From NCBI GenBank assembly GCA_035573715.1, contig DATLZZ010000014.1, positions 1-64,000 on the forward strand: a stretch of DNA of 64,000 nt, given 5' to 3'. The stretch comes from JACPRL01 sp035573715 (GTDB taxonomy: Bacteria; Acidobacteriota; Terriglobia; Acidiferrales; 2-02-FULL-67-57). The notes under the pieces are model-generated. The model ran no database searches and had not been told where the DNA came from. It saw nothing but the letters and a program-made list of their open reading frames with translations. The translations under genes and the position numbers were made by a program. The stretch's first letter is position 1. Each line of letters starts with the position of its first letter. Below, piece after piece: positions 53,045 through 61,431 of the stretch.

Positions 53045-53839
53045 ATGACGGAGAAAAAAAGAATAGGCGGCGTCGAGTTGGCGTGGGAGGAGGCCGGCCG
53101 CGGCGCGCCGCTGGTGTTGCTGCATGCCTTTCCGCTGAACCGGAAGATGTGGCGGCCGCAAGCGGAGGCGCTGGCAGGAACGTATCGCGTTATCATGCCG
53201 GACTTTCGCGGGCACGGCGAGTCGGGCATCGCCGAAGAGGACTCAACGATGGAGCGCCTGGCCGACGACGTGCGCGGCCTACTCGACCATTTGAAGCTCG
53301 ACCGCGTCGTGCTGGGCGGGCTTTCCATGGGCGGATACGTCGCCTTTGCTTTTCTCCGCCGCTGGCCGGAGCGGGTGCGAGCGTTGATTCTGGCCGATAC
53401 GCGAGCCTCGGCCGATACGGACGAGGGGCGCAAAGCGCGCTACGAAACGGCGGAGTTGGCGGAGCGCGAAGGCAGCGCCGCCATCGCCGAGCGTATGTTA
53501 CCGAAGCTCCTCGCTGCCTCCTCGCACGAGACAAAGCCTGAACTGGTGGCTGCGGTGCGCGGGATGGTTCTCGAAGCTGCGCCCGCCGGCATTGCCCGCG
53601 CTCTGCGCGGCGTGGCGGCTCGTCTGCCGGCGTTCGATCTGCTACCGAATATCAATGTCCCAACCTTGATTCTGGTCGGCGAGCAGGATGTGTTGACGCC
53701 GCCATCGGACAGCGAGGCGATGGCGAAGGCAATTCCGGGTTCAACGCTGGTGAAGATTCTTAACGCGGGGCACTTGTCGAACCTAGAACAACCAGCGATC
53801 TTCAACTCTGCGTTTCTGGCATTCTTGAGGGAAGCATAG
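53045..53839 (+). CDS. Alpha/beta-fold hydrolase
   Basis: 264 residues. Motifs are 'LVLLHAFPLNRKMW', 'VIMPDFRGHGESG', nucleophile elbow 'GGLSMGGYVAFAF' (Ser), acid in 'ILVGEQDVLTPP' (Asp) and catalytic His in 'ILNAGHLSNLEQP'. The triad is complete. The fold is closest to the 3-oxoadipate enol-lactonase / esterase group; the substrate is unknown. Confidence 0.9.
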   Translation: MTEKKRIGGVELAWEEAGRGAPLVLLHAFPLNRKMWRPQAEALAGTYRVIMPDFRGHGESGIAEEDSTMERLADDVRGLLDHLKLDRVVLGGLSMGGYVAFAFLRRWPERVRALILADTRASADTDEGRKARYETAELAEREGSAAIAERMLPKLLAASSHETKPELVAAVRGMVLEAAPAGIARALRGVAARLPAFDLLPNINVPTLILVGEQDVLTPPSDSEAMAKAIPGSTLVKILNAGHLSNLEQPAIFNSAFLAFLREA

Positions 53840-53840
53840 G

Positions 53841-53937
53841 AAGCAGAAGAGGCAGAAGAGGCAGAAGAGGCAGAGGGAAAAAGCTTTTTCTCCAGCTTCC
53901 TTGCTTCCTCTGTCTCTTCTGCCTCCGCGTTGACTCG
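53841..53937. terminator. Bidirectional hairpin with AGAAGAGGC tandem repeats
   Basis: Three exact copies of AGAAGAGGC (53845-53871) are followed by the perfect palindrome GAAAAAGCTTTTTC (53877-53890) and a complementary TTCCTCTGTCTCTTCTGCC arm. Located between convergent genes, it can terminate both transcripts. Confidence 0.55.
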
Positions 53938-53966
53938 GGGGAGGTGGACGCGGGAGGCGAAGCGGC

Positions 53967-55019
53967 CTAGAAAATGCTCATCTTGATGCGCAGGTACTTC
54001 TTGGGGTTGGCGCGGAAGTCGCGGATGAGCTCGCGCATCTCGCCCGTCCAACCGGTTACGTTGTCATAGAGCTTCGGGTCGTTGACCGCGCGCCCGAAGG
54101 AGCCTTCACCCTCGTTGAGCTTGCGGGTAATCTCCCGGGCGTTGGCAAAGGTCTGGTTCATGTTGTCGTGCAGTTCGTCGCGGTAGATGGCCTTGCCGAT
54201 GGAGCCTTCGCCCGACTCAATCTTGGCGGTAATCTTGTCCAAGCGCTGGGTGACGTTCTGGGCCTGGTCGTAGACGGTGGTGTCGTAGATGAGCTTGCCG
54301 AGCGTGCCCTTGCCCTCGCGCAGGTCGCGGGCCACCTGATCGAGCGTGTCGGCGGTGCCCTTGAGCTGGTTGTAGAGGTCTTCCTTGACCATCAAGCGGC
54401 CGAGGGTGCCTTCCCCGGCGGCGGCTTTGGCGGTGAGCGACTGGAACTGCCGCACCGCCAGCTCGGCGCGGTCGTAGAGGCCCTGGTCGACGAACAGCTT
54501 GCCGAGCGTGCCCTTGCCGGCGCGCACGTCGGCCATCATCACCCGCACATCGCGCGTGATGTGCTCGACGTTCTGCACTACCTGCTTGATGTTGCCCTTT
54601 TGCGTGCCGGGGACTTCGGCGCCCAGGGCGAGCTTGTCGCCCGCCACACCCGGGTCAATCTCCAACACGCTCTCACCCAGCAACCCTTCAGTGGTGATGT
54701 AGGCGAGAGAGTCCGTGCGCAGGTAGTCCTGGAATTCGCTGCGGATGTGGAAGCCGATTTCGGTCTGCCGGGTGCGCTCGGCGCCCACTTTGGCTAGGCG
54801 AATGTCTTCCACCGTCCCGACTTCGAGCCCCGCCAATCTCACCGGCGCGCCCTTCTTGAGCCCGGCGGCGTCGGGCAGGAAGGTGTGATAGCGCGCTTTG
54901 GCGGCGAAAACGGCTTCGCGCGTGCCGTAGAACACGAACAGGCCCAGGATGACCGCCACCGTCATCACCAGCAGGCCGACCCGCAACTCCGACCACGAAA
55001 CTGTCTTGCGTGGAGCCAT
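53967..55019 (-). CDS. MCE (MlaD-like) protein with five C-terminal repeats
   Basis: 350 residues. One membrane helix (about 12-32), then an MCE domain (about 38-118, 'FLPDAAGLKKGAPVRLAGLEVGTVEDI', 'TTEGLLGESVLEI'). The last 200 residues contain five spaced units of the form G-[KE]-G-[TS]-[LIF]-G-[KR]-x4-D-x2-LYD, each about 45 residues apart. MCE proteins form hexamers that carry lipids between membranes. The helical repeats likely build the channel tail. It is the last gene of the Mla operon. Confidence 0.88.
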   Translation of the reverse strand: MAPRKTVSWSELRVGLLVMTVAVILGLFVFYGTREAVFAAKARYHTFLPDAAGLKKGAPVRLAGLEVGTVEDIRLAKVGAERTRQTEIGFHIRSEFQDYLRTDSLAYITTEGLLGESVLEIDPGVAGDKLALGAEVPGTQKGNIKQVVQNVEHITRDVRVMMADVRAGKGTLGKLFVDQGLYDRAELAVRQFQSLTAKAAAGEGTLGRLMVKEDLYNQLKGTADTLDQVARDLREGKGTLGKLIYDTTVYDQAQNVTQRLDKITAKIESGEGSIGKAIYRDELHDNMNQTFANAREITRKLNEGEGSFGRAVNDPKLYDNVTGWTGEMRELIRDFRANPKKYLRIKMSIF

Positions 55020-55094
55020 GTCTCAACCTCCCCCGAGATTGAAGTTCAAACCGGTTGATTCTGCCCCAAAGGTGAGGTGGGCGCAAATGGTGGG

Positions 55095-56552
55095 TCAGGT
55101 CTGGAACAAGCGGTCGAGAGCGGGGCGGTCTTTTTCCTTGGCGAAAAAGTAGACAAAGTCGCCCGACTCGAGAACGGTGGAACCGCGGGGAGGGATGAGT
55201 TGTTCAGCGCGGACAACGAGCATGGCCACGACGTCAGGAGGGAGATCGAGCTGGCGCAGGGCGCGCCCGGCGACGCTCTGGCCCTCGACGCGGTGGAGGG
55301 CGATGTCGCCGTCGAAAACGTGCCAACTGGCCAACTCGACCTGAACCGGCGGCAGGGCCTGCGCGGGCAGGTGCAGCCGCAACCGGCGCGCCAGCCAGCC
55401 CACCGTCGTCCCCTGCACCAGCACGGAGAGGATGACCACGAAAAAGACAATGTTGAAGATGGTGTGGCTTGGCTCGACGCCCTGCATGAGCGGGTAGATG
55501 GCGAGCACGATGGGCACAGCGCCGCGCAGGCCCGCCCAGGAAACCAGAGCGCGCTCGCGCAGATCGAGGCCGCTACCGGTCAGCAGCAGCCCGGTGGCCA
55601 GCGGGCGGGCCACGAACATCAGGAACAGGCCCAGGCTGATGGCGGGCAGGGCAACGTCCCACAGGCGGCTGGGAAAAACCAGCAGGCCGAGGGTGAAGAA
55701 CATCAGAATCTGGGCGAGCCAGGAGAAGCCGTCGAGGGCGCGGGAGATCAGCGTCTTGAAGGGGAGGGCCTCGTTGCCGAGCACGACGGCGGCGACGTAG
55801 GCCGCGAGGAAGCCGCTGCCGTAGGCGAGGTTGGCGGCGGCGAAGATGAAGACGGCGGCGACCAGCGCCAACAGCGGGTAAAGGCTGGGCAGGTCGAAGC
55901 GGAGGCGCCTGAACAACCAGGCCGCTCCGTATCCGCCCAGAAGGCCGAAGGCGACGCCCAATCCCATCTGAAGGACGAAGCCGGTGAGCAGCGACAGGCC
56001 GGGGGTCTCGCCGCGCAGCAGCAGGGCGGTGAAGGCGACGGTGAGATAGACGGCCGGGGGGTCGTTGGAGCTGGACTCGAGCTCCAGGACCGACTGGACG
56101 CGCTTCTTCAAGGAGAGGTTCTGCTTGCGCAGGGTGGCGAAGACGGCGGCGGCGTCGGTGGAAGAGACGACGCTGCCGAGCAGTAGTCCCTCCGTCCAGG
56201 AGAAGCCGAGGACGGCCACAGCGAAGGCCCCGACCAGGGCCGCGGCGGCGAAGGTGCCGAGGGTGGCCAGGATCATTCCCGGACCGAGGCCGATGCGGAA
56301 GAGCTTGCGGTCGGTGTGGAAGCCGCCGTCGAAAAGGATTACGACCAGCGAGAGCGTGCCGACAAGTTGCGCCAGCGGGTAGTTCTCGAACTCGATTCCG
56401 CCCACGCCCTCCGAGCCGGCCAAGACGCCGGCAAAGATGAAGAAGAGAATGACGGGGACGCCGAAGCGGTAGGCGTAGCGCGTGCCGATGATGGCGAGCG
56501 CCAGCCCCAGCGTGAGAATGGCCAGCAGATGGTCGGACACCAGTCCGGTCAT
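55095..56552 (-). CDS. CPA1-type K+(Na+)/H+ antiporter with RCK_C domain
   Basis: 485 residues. Twelve or so helices form the Na+/H+ exchanger domain ('LFDGGFHTDRKLFRIG', 'GSVVSSTDAAAVFATL', 'ELESSSNDPPAVYLT', 'WAGLRGAVPIVLAIYP'). A C-terminal TrkA_C domain follows (about 405-480, 'FDGDIALHRVEGQSVAGRAL'). This matches the CvrA/NhaP2 group. It lies between two MCE genes on the same strand, an unusual position. Confidence 0.92.
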   Translation of the reverse strand: MTGLVSDHLLAILTLGLALAIIGTRYAYRFGVPVILFFIFAGVLAGSEGVGGIEFENYPLAQLVGTLSLVVILFDGGFHTDRKLFRIGLGPGMILATLGTFAAAALVGAFAVAVLGFSWTEGLLLGSVVSSTDAAAVFATLRKQNLSLKKRVQSVLELESSSNDPPAVYLTVAFTALLLRGETPGLSLLTGFVLQMGLGVAFGLLGGYGAAWLFRRLRFDLPSLYPLLALVAAVFIFAAANLAYGSGFLAAYVAAVVLGNEALPFKTLISRALDGFSWLAQILMFFTLGLLVFPSRLWDVALPAISLGLFLMFVARPLATGLLLTGSGLDLRERALVSWAGLRGAVPIVLAIYPLMQGVEPSHTIFNIVFFVVILSVLVQGTTVGWLARRLRLHLPAQALPPVQVELASWHVFDGDIALHRVEGQSVAGRALRQLDLPPDVVAMLVVRAEQLIPPRGSTVLESGDFVYFFAKEKDRPALDRLFQT

Positions 56553-56731
56553 AGGCGTTTAGATAACAGGCAGAAACAGTGGCGACTATTCTAGCATCCG
56601 AACAAGCCACACGGGCGCTGGCCAGCGAGGATTTGAAAAGACAAAGGCCGACGAGACCCCGCCGGTTCTCGGTTTTCTCGGATGCCAAGACGCCGACACC
56701 GCGATGAACCGGCGGGGTCGTCGCCGCTACC

Positions 56732-57277
56732 CTAGAACAAACTAATTTTGGCGTTGAGGTACTTCTTGGGGTCTTTGCGGATGTCGGCGACCAGCAGGCG
56801 GAGCTCGGCCGTCAGACGCTCGGCGTTTTCCACCACTTGCTTCATGCTGCCGCGCGTCGCTCCCGGCACCTCGCCGCCCGCGGCCACGGGTTCGCCCTTC
56901 ATCCCGCGGGTCAGTTCCAGCACGCTCTGGCCCAGCAGGCCTTCGGTGGTGACGAAGGCTTGTGAGTCGCTGCGAATGTCGCCAGCGTACTCACGGCGCA
57001 CGCGGAAGACGACTTTGGCGTGGCGCGTAGGGTCTTCGCGGAACTCCGAGAGCCCGACCTCCTCCACCGTGCCCACCCCGAAGCCCACCAGACGCACCGG
57101 CGCGCCCTTTTCCAGCCCGGCGCCGTCCGGGAGATAGGTGACGTAGGTCACCTCGCGGGCGAACAGCGAGCCAGCCTGGGTCATATAGAAGACGAACACC
57201 GAGGCCATCCCGAGCGCCATGATGACAAACAGGCCCACCCGAAGTTCCGACCAGGAAATCTGCCGGGAGGTGCGCAT
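56732..57277 (-). CDS. mlaD: MCE protein MlaD (short form)
   Basis: 181 residues. It has the same start 'SRQISWSELRVGLFVIMALG' membrane helix and MCE domain as the second copy ('YLPDGAGLEKGAPVRLVGFGVGTVEEV', 'TTEGLLGQSVLEL'). Its ending 'DIRKDPKKYLNAKISLF' matches the other's 'RANPKKYLRIKMSIF'. It lacks the long repeat tail. It is the periplasmic lipid-binding subunit of the Mla transporter. Confidence 0.92.
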   Translation of the reverse strand: MRTSRQISWSELRVGLFVIMALGMASVFVFYMTQAGSLFAREVTYVTYLPDGAGLEKGAPVRLVGFGVGTVEEVGLSEFREDPTRHAKVVFRVRREYAGDIRSDSQAFVTTEGLLGQSVLELTRGMKGEPVAAGGEVPGATRGSMKQVVENAERLTAELRLLVADIRKDPKKYLNAKISLF

Positions 57278-57329
57278 ACAACGATCCTCCTTGGCGGAAT
57301 CCGTCGCTCACGGCGCGGATCCCGCCGGC

Positions 57330-57770
57330 TTAGTTTTCTTCCTTGTTGGTGTCGCGAGAATTGCCGGAGAAAGCATCGGCAACCGACTTGCCGCCCTTGG
57401 CCATGCCGAGGCCGAACGACTTGAAGCCGCGCGCCGTGCCCACGCCGATGTTCTTGCCGAAGGAGCCGGCCCCGCGCCCGAGCGAGCGTCCGGCGTCGGC
57501 CCACTCCGAGCGGGCGATGCCCTTGCCGAAGCCGGCGGCGCCGCGTCCGAGCTCCTTGCCGCCTGTGCCGTAGCCGTTCTTAAGCTCGCCGGCGCCGTGG
57601 CGGAAGTCATTCTCGCCGCGCGGTTGCGCTGCGGGCTTCGCCTCCCGGGGCTGGGTCGCCGCCGGTGAGTCGTTGTTCTTCTCCCCGTTGCTTTGCTGCG
57701 CCGCGGCCGTCAATGGCAGCAGCAGCGCCGTCGACACCCGCAGTGCCAACCATAGGAATGTTTTCTTCAT
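57330..57770 (-). CDS. Secreted glycine-rich protein in the Mla operon
   Basis: 146 residues with AGGAGG upstream. A signal peptide (about 1-24, ending TAAAQQ) is followed by a charged linker. Then comes a Gly-rich region (about 62-135) built from loose repeats of the type GRGAGSFGKNIG / GKELGRGAAGFGKGI. It has no known domain. Location suggests a periplasmic or outer-membrane partner of the lipid transporter; this is inference. Confidence 0.75.
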   Translation of the reverse strand: MKKTFLWLALRVSTALLLPLTAAAQQSNGEKNNDSPAATQPREAKPAAQPRGENDFRHGAGELKNGYGTGGKELGRGAAGFGKGIARSEWADAGRSLGRGAGSFGKNIGVGTARGFKSFGLGMAKGGKSVADAFSGNSRDTNKEEN

Positions 57771-57819
57771 GAGTGCCTCCTGCGTCCCTCACTCGTAGGA
57801 AAGATGGATTGGGGAACGC

Positions 57820-58701
57820 CTACCTGCTTAGAGGCGGAGCCGCGGTAGGGAGTTGTCCTGGCTTGACCCAGGCCAGAAAGCTCTGCACGTAGGGGTCGCG
57901 GGCGGCGAGGAGTTCTTCGGGCGTGCCGTCGAAGTAGATGACGCCGTCGCGCAACAGAAGAAAGCTGGTCGGCGGGGCGCTGCTTCTGCCGCCGTCGCTT
58001 GCTGCCGGGCGAAGCGTCGCGCTCTTTTCGTCATACACGCTGGAGGAAAGAATGAACGCATCCTGGAGGCGGTGGGTGACGACCAGGGACGAGGTTTGGC
58101 GGGTGTCGCGCAGCTTGGCGATGAGCGTCAGAATCGTCTGCGCCGTCACCGGGTCGAGTCCGGCGGTGGGCGAGTCGTAGAGAATCACCGGCGGCTCAGT
58201 GATGAGCGCCCGGGCGAGCGCCACGCGCCGGCGCATGCCGCCGCTCAGCTCCGCCGGCATCTTTTCGATGGCTTCTTCCAGATCGACGAAGGAAAGCACG
58301 GTGCGCACCCGCTTCTCGATTTCTTCGTCGGAGAGATTGGCTTTGCCGTGCACCGTTTCCTCAATCAGCCGGTAGGCGACGTTTTCGCGCACCGGCAGCG
58401 AATCAAACAGCGCCATCTCCTGAAACACGATACCGAGATGAGCGCGCAGCGGAAACAGTTCCTCTTCTTCCAGGTTGGTGATGTCGCGGCCGAGCACGTG
58501 GATGCGCCCGCGGTCGGGCTTGAGCAGGCCCAGAATCAGCTTGAGGATGAGCGTCTTGCCGGTGCCGGTGGCGCCAATGAGCACGCGGGTCTCCCCGCGA
58601 CGCACGACGAAGGAAACGTCTCGAAGCACCTGGTGAGCGCCGAAGCCCAGAGCGACGTTTTCAAGGCGGATGACTTCTTCCTGGACGGCGACGCCGGACA
58701 T
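57820..58701 (-). CDS. mlaF: Mla ABC transporter ATPase MlaF
   Basis: 293 residues. Walker A 'LIGATGTGKTLILKLILG', signature 'LSGGMRRRVALARAL' and switch 'VVTHRLQDAF' are normal, but the Walker B line reads 'VILYDSPTAGLDP', with Ser instead of the catalytic Glu. A ~30-residue insert (residues about 225-255, 'SDGGRSSAPPT') precedes the last strands. It powers retrograde or anterograde phospholipid transport with MlaE. Its ATG shares one base with the mlaE stop. Confidence 0.92.
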   Translation of the reverse strand: MSGVAVQEEVIRLENVALGFGAHQVLRDVSFVVRRGETRVLIGATGTGKTLILKLILGLLKPDRGRIHVLGRDITNLEEEELFPLRAHLGIVFQEMALFDSLPVRENVAYRLIEETVHGKANLSDEEIEKRVRTVLSFVDLEEAIEKMPAELSGGMRRRVALARALITEPPVILYDSPTAGLDPVTAQTILTLIAKLRDTRQTSSLVVTHRLQDAFILSSSVYDEKSATLRPAASDGGRSSAPPTSFLLLRDGVIYFDGTPEELLAARDPYVQSFLAWVKPGQLPTAAPPLSR

Positions 58702-59495
58702 CACCACCCCATCACGTCGTTGATCCACAGCAGGATCTTGGTGACGAAGAGGTTGGTCACCAGGATCAACACCGAGGCGGCGACCACCGCCTGCGTGGTG
58801 GCGCGGCCCACGCCCTGCGTGCCCCCGCGCGTAGTCAGCCCGTAGTAGCAACCCACCAGCGCAATGATGAAGCCGAAAACAAACGGTTTGACCAGGCCTT
58901 GCAGCGCATCGCCGAACTCGATGGCGAGATAGGCGCGGGTCCAGTACTGCACCGGGTTGAGGCGAATGACGAAGTTGGAAACCACCAGGCCGCCGATGAG
59001 TCCGATGAAGTCGCCGATGACCGTCAGCAACGGCAGCATCAAGATGGTGGCCAGCAGCCGCGGGATAACGAGTTTCTTGATGGGGTCGGTGCCCAGCGCC
59101 CGCATGGCGTCAATCTGCTCGGTCACCAGCATCGAGCCGAGCTCGGAGGCGATGCCGCTCGAGCAGCGCCCGGCGACCAACAGAGCGATGATGACCGGGC
59201 CGATTTCGCGCACCAGCGCCAGCGAAACCACGTCGCCCGTCAGCCCGGGCGAGCCGAAGCGCACGAACTGGTCGGCTATCTGCAGCACCAGCACCGCGCC
59301 GATGAAGAACGAGGCCAGCGTAACGATCGGGAGTGAGCCCACCCCGATGATGTCCATCTGCTCGAAGGTGTCGGCGACATAGCGGGGGTGGCCGAAGAAG
59401 TTGCGCACCGCCCGCCAGCCCAATTGAGTGAACTCCTGGACGGCGAGCACTTTCTCTTTCAGCAGTTCGCTGACCGTGCCGACCGGTGTATTCAT
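58701..59495 (-). CDS. mlaE: Mla ABC transporter permease MlaE
   Basis: 264 residues with the MlaE domain: 'MDIIGVGSLPIVTLASFFIGAVLVLQ', 'LVREIGPVIIALLVAGRCSSGIASELGSM', 'IDAMRALGTDPIKKLVIPRLLA'. It has five or six helices. It is the inner-membrane permease of the phospholipid transporter and the first gene of the operon. Confidence 0.95.
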   Translation of the reverse strand: MNTPVGTVSELLKEKVLAVQEFTQLGWRAVRNFFGHPRYVADTFEQMDIIGVGSLPIVTLASFFIGAVLVLQIADQFVRFGSPGLTGDVVSLALVREIGPVIIALLVAGRCSSGIASELGSMLVTEQIDAMRALGTDPIKKLVIPRLLATILMLPLLTVIGDFIGLIGGLVVSNFVIRLNPVQYWTRAYLAIEFGDALQGLVKPFVFGFIIALVGCYYGLTTRGGTQGVGRATTQAVVAASVLILVTNLFVTKILLWINDVMGW

Positions 59496-59518
59496 CTGTT
59501 TGCGGTGAAAGCAGGGCC

Positions 59519-59547
59519 ATTCTCGCCCGCGCCCTCCGGCAAGTCAA
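59519..59547 (-). promoter_or_regulatory. Promoter of the mla operon
   Basis: Minus strand: TTGACT (59547-59542), 17 nt, GAGAAT (59524-59519). The -35 is near consensus, the -10 weak. Confidence 0.5.
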
Positions 59548-59577
59548 GGAAAGGCCCTTGAGATAAGATGCGGTTCG

Positions 59578-60069
59578 ATGCGGGCGTGGGTCTACAAGGC
59601 CAACAGCCGCCGGCCGGGGCGGTTTACCGGCTGGCACTTCGACGAGTACTTCGGCTACCGCGGGCGCAAGCCCTACGACATGGGCGGGCACGACTGGGTT
59701 CGCAGCCCGCAGAGCTGGGCGCGGCTGCGGCGGGTGCGCCGCGGCGACCTGTTCATTTGCTACCAGGCCGATGAACGGCGAGTTTACGGGCTGGCGCGGG
59801 CGGCGAGCGACGGCTATGAGTCGCTGCCGGGCTCCGGAATTTTTGATTCAGTGGACTTCGCGTCGCGCGGGTTGAGGTTGGAGAATCCCGTGCAAGTCAC
59901 GCAACCGGCGGTGCGCGAAGTGTTCGCGCACATCCGAGCCTTTACCGTCCCCTCGCGGGGCACGATTCATCCCCTAGCGCGCGACGAGCTGCGGGCGCTC
60001 CTGCGGGTGCTGGCTGAGTCGAATCCGGCGCAAGTCCATCCAATTCGACGTATGATGAGGGCAGGCTGA
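59578..60069 (+). CDS. EVE/PUA-like domain protein
   Basis: 163 residues. An N-terminal 'RAWVYKANSRRPGRF' and a central 'RRVRRGDLFICYQADERRVYGLARAASDGYE' resemble the EVE fold, which binds modified nucleobases. The aromatic residues Trp and Tyr around these motifs fit such a pocket, but the match is by eye only. A TAAGAT box ends 8 nt before ATG and no Shine-Dalgarno is visible. Confidence 0.6.
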   Translation: MRAWVYKANSRRPGRFTGWHFDEYFGYRGRKPYDMGGHDWVRSPQSWARLRRVRRGDLFICYQADERRVYGLARAASDGYESLPGSGIFDSVDFASRGLRLENPVQVTQPAVREVFAHIRAFTVPSRGTIHPLARDELRALLRVLAESNPAQVHPIRRMMRAG

Positions 60070-60091
60070 AGTTCCTGCGAGGAAGGCGAAC

Positions 60092-60565
60092 ATGACGGAG
60101 AAGGCGACTTTCGGGGCGGGGTGCTTCTGGGGCGTGGAGGCGGCGTTCCGCCAGGTCAAGGGCGTCAAGGCGACGGCGGTCGGCTACGCCGGTGGGCACA
60201 CGAAGAACCCGACCTACAAAGAAGTCTGCACTGACGCCACCGGCCACGCCGAAGTCGTTCAGGTGGAGTACGACCCCGCCGAGGTCAGCTACGACCGCCT
60301 GCTGGGGGTTTTCTGGGCCTCGCACGACCCGACGCAGCGCAACCGCCAAGGGCCGGACGTGGGGACGCAATACCGCTCGGTGATTTTCTTCCACACGGCG
60401 GAGCAGGAGCGAGCGGCGCGCGAGTCGAAGGCGGCGCTCGAAGCCAGCGGGCGCTTCACGCGGCCCATCGTCACCGAGATTCTGCCCGCGCCGGAGTTCT
60501 GGCGCGCCGAAGACTACCATCAGCAATACCTGGAGAAGCGCGGCCTCTCCACCTGCCACCTGTAG
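60092..60565 (+). CDS. msrA: Peptide-methionine (S)-S-oxide reductase
   Basis: 157 residues. The catalytic 'GAGCFWGVEAAFRQVKGV' with the redox Cys, plus 'GYAGGHTKNPTYKEV', 'HAEVVQVEYDP' and 'HDPTQRNRQGPDVGTQYRS'. A second Cys ('STCHL') near the end may serve as resolving residue. It repairs oxidised methionine. It starts 22 nt after the EVE-like gene. Confidence 0.96.
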   Translation: MTEKATFGAGCFWGVEAAFRQVKGVKATAVGYAGGHTKNPTYKEVCTDATGHAEVVQVEYDPAEVSYDRLLGVFWASHDPTQRNRQGPDVGTQYRSVIFFHTAEQERAARESKAALEASGRFTRPIVTEILPAPEFWRAEDYHQQYLEKRGLSTCHL

Positions 60566-60589
60566 CGTTCGACTGTCAGGGTTCAGCGC

Positions 60590-60889
60590 TCAGCCGAGAT
60601 GGTGCCAGAGGCTGATGGCGACCGGCTCGGCGCAGAGCGACTCGCTGAGCTTGAGCCAGTTCTGAATGTGGGGCGCGTTGATGTGAGCGCGCCACAATTC
60701 CTCGTTGGTCCAGTTCTCGTAGAAAAGAAACTCGCCCGGGTTTTCGGTCGAGACGTGCATGTCGAAGTTGAGGCAGCCCTTCTCGGCGCGAGTGGGGCCG
60801 AGGAGAAGAGCCAGTTCATTGCGCACCCGCGCCTCCTGGCCGGGCTTGGCTTTGATTCGGGCCACGACGGTGAGTTTCTTGTCGGTCAT
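60590..60889 (-). CDS. ABM-family (quinol-type) monooxygenase
   Basis: 99 residues, one ferredoxin-like ABM domain: 'LTVVARIKAKPGQEARVRNELALLL', 'EKGCLNFDMHVSTENPGEFLFYENWTNEEL', 'HINAPHIQNWLK'. These small dimeric enzymes oxidise quinols or remove reactive aldehydes. ATG at 60889 begins the conserved part. It converges with msrA. Confidence 0.88.
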   Translation of the reverse strand: MTDKKLTVVARIKAKPGQEARVRNELALLLGPTRAEKGCLNFDMHVSTENPGEFLFYENWTNEELWRAHINAPHIQNWLKLSESLCAEPVAISLWHHLG

Positions 60890-60901
60890 CTCGTTTGACC
60901 T

Positions 60902-60961
60902 CAGGGGCTGAAGCCCGGGACTTAGACACGACTTGCGGCGGGGCTCAAGCCCCGCCCTTCC
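60902..60961. repeat. Composite GGGGCTGAAGCCC / GGCGGGG-CTCAAG-CCCCGCC repeat
   Basis: It has two palindromes in the same order as at 18051-18105: 60904-60916 and 60937-60956, both ending in CCTTCCC. It fills the gap between the STAS and monooxygenase genes. Confidence 0.75.
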
Positions 60962-60967
60962 CAATCC

Positions 60968-61312
60968 CTAGAAGCCTTGGGCGGCTTCGGTCACCGAGGC
61001 GTAAGTGCCGACCAGGGTGTCGATGTTGGTGAGCTTGAGCGTCTGCCCGACCACGCCCTGAGCGCCCGCCACCCGCAAGCCGCCGCCCGCCGCCTTGAGC
61101 TTGCCGTAGCAAAAAATAATGATGCCGATACCGGTGCTGTCGAGCGAGGTGATGCCGGCCAGATCGAAGATGACCTTCTTCTGGTCCTGCTTCAGGCCTT
61201 CGTCGACGCGCCACTCCAGCCGCTTGCTGTCGTTGCCGAGAATGATCTTGCCCGTGAGCTCGAGCACGAGGATGTCGGGCTCGATGCGCTTGTCCTTGAT
61301 TTCGAGAATCAT
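60968..61312 (-). CDS. STAS-domain anti-anti-sigma factor
   Basis: 114 residues. The STAS fold shows 'LVLELTGKIILGNDSKRLEW', the phospho-acceptor loop 'GITSLDSTGIGIIIFCY' (Ser) and 'GQTLKLTNIDTLVGTYAS'. It would bind an anti-sigma kinase when unphosphorylated and so release a sigma factor. No kinase partner is in this window. ATG at 61312 begins the conserved domain. Confidence 0.9.
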   Translation of the reverse strand: MILEIKDKRIEPDILVLELTGKIILGNDSKRLEWRVDEGLKQDQKKVIFDLAGITSLDSTGIGIIIFCYGKLKAAGGGLRVAGAQGVVGQTLKLTNIDTLVGTYASVTEAAQGF

Positions 61313-61431
61313 TGGGTTCCCCCCGGGGTGTACGGGCCCGCCTATGCTACGCGTTGGGGCTCTCGGCGTCAACGCAAGCCTAGCTTGGCGGTAAGTGCAT
61401 CTGGGGTTGCAATCGGCTAGAATCGCCGCCT

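Noticed and set aside
53845..53871. AGAAGAGGC tandem as a CRISPR array
   Set aside because: Nine-base units without spacers; it is part of a terminator-like hairpin.
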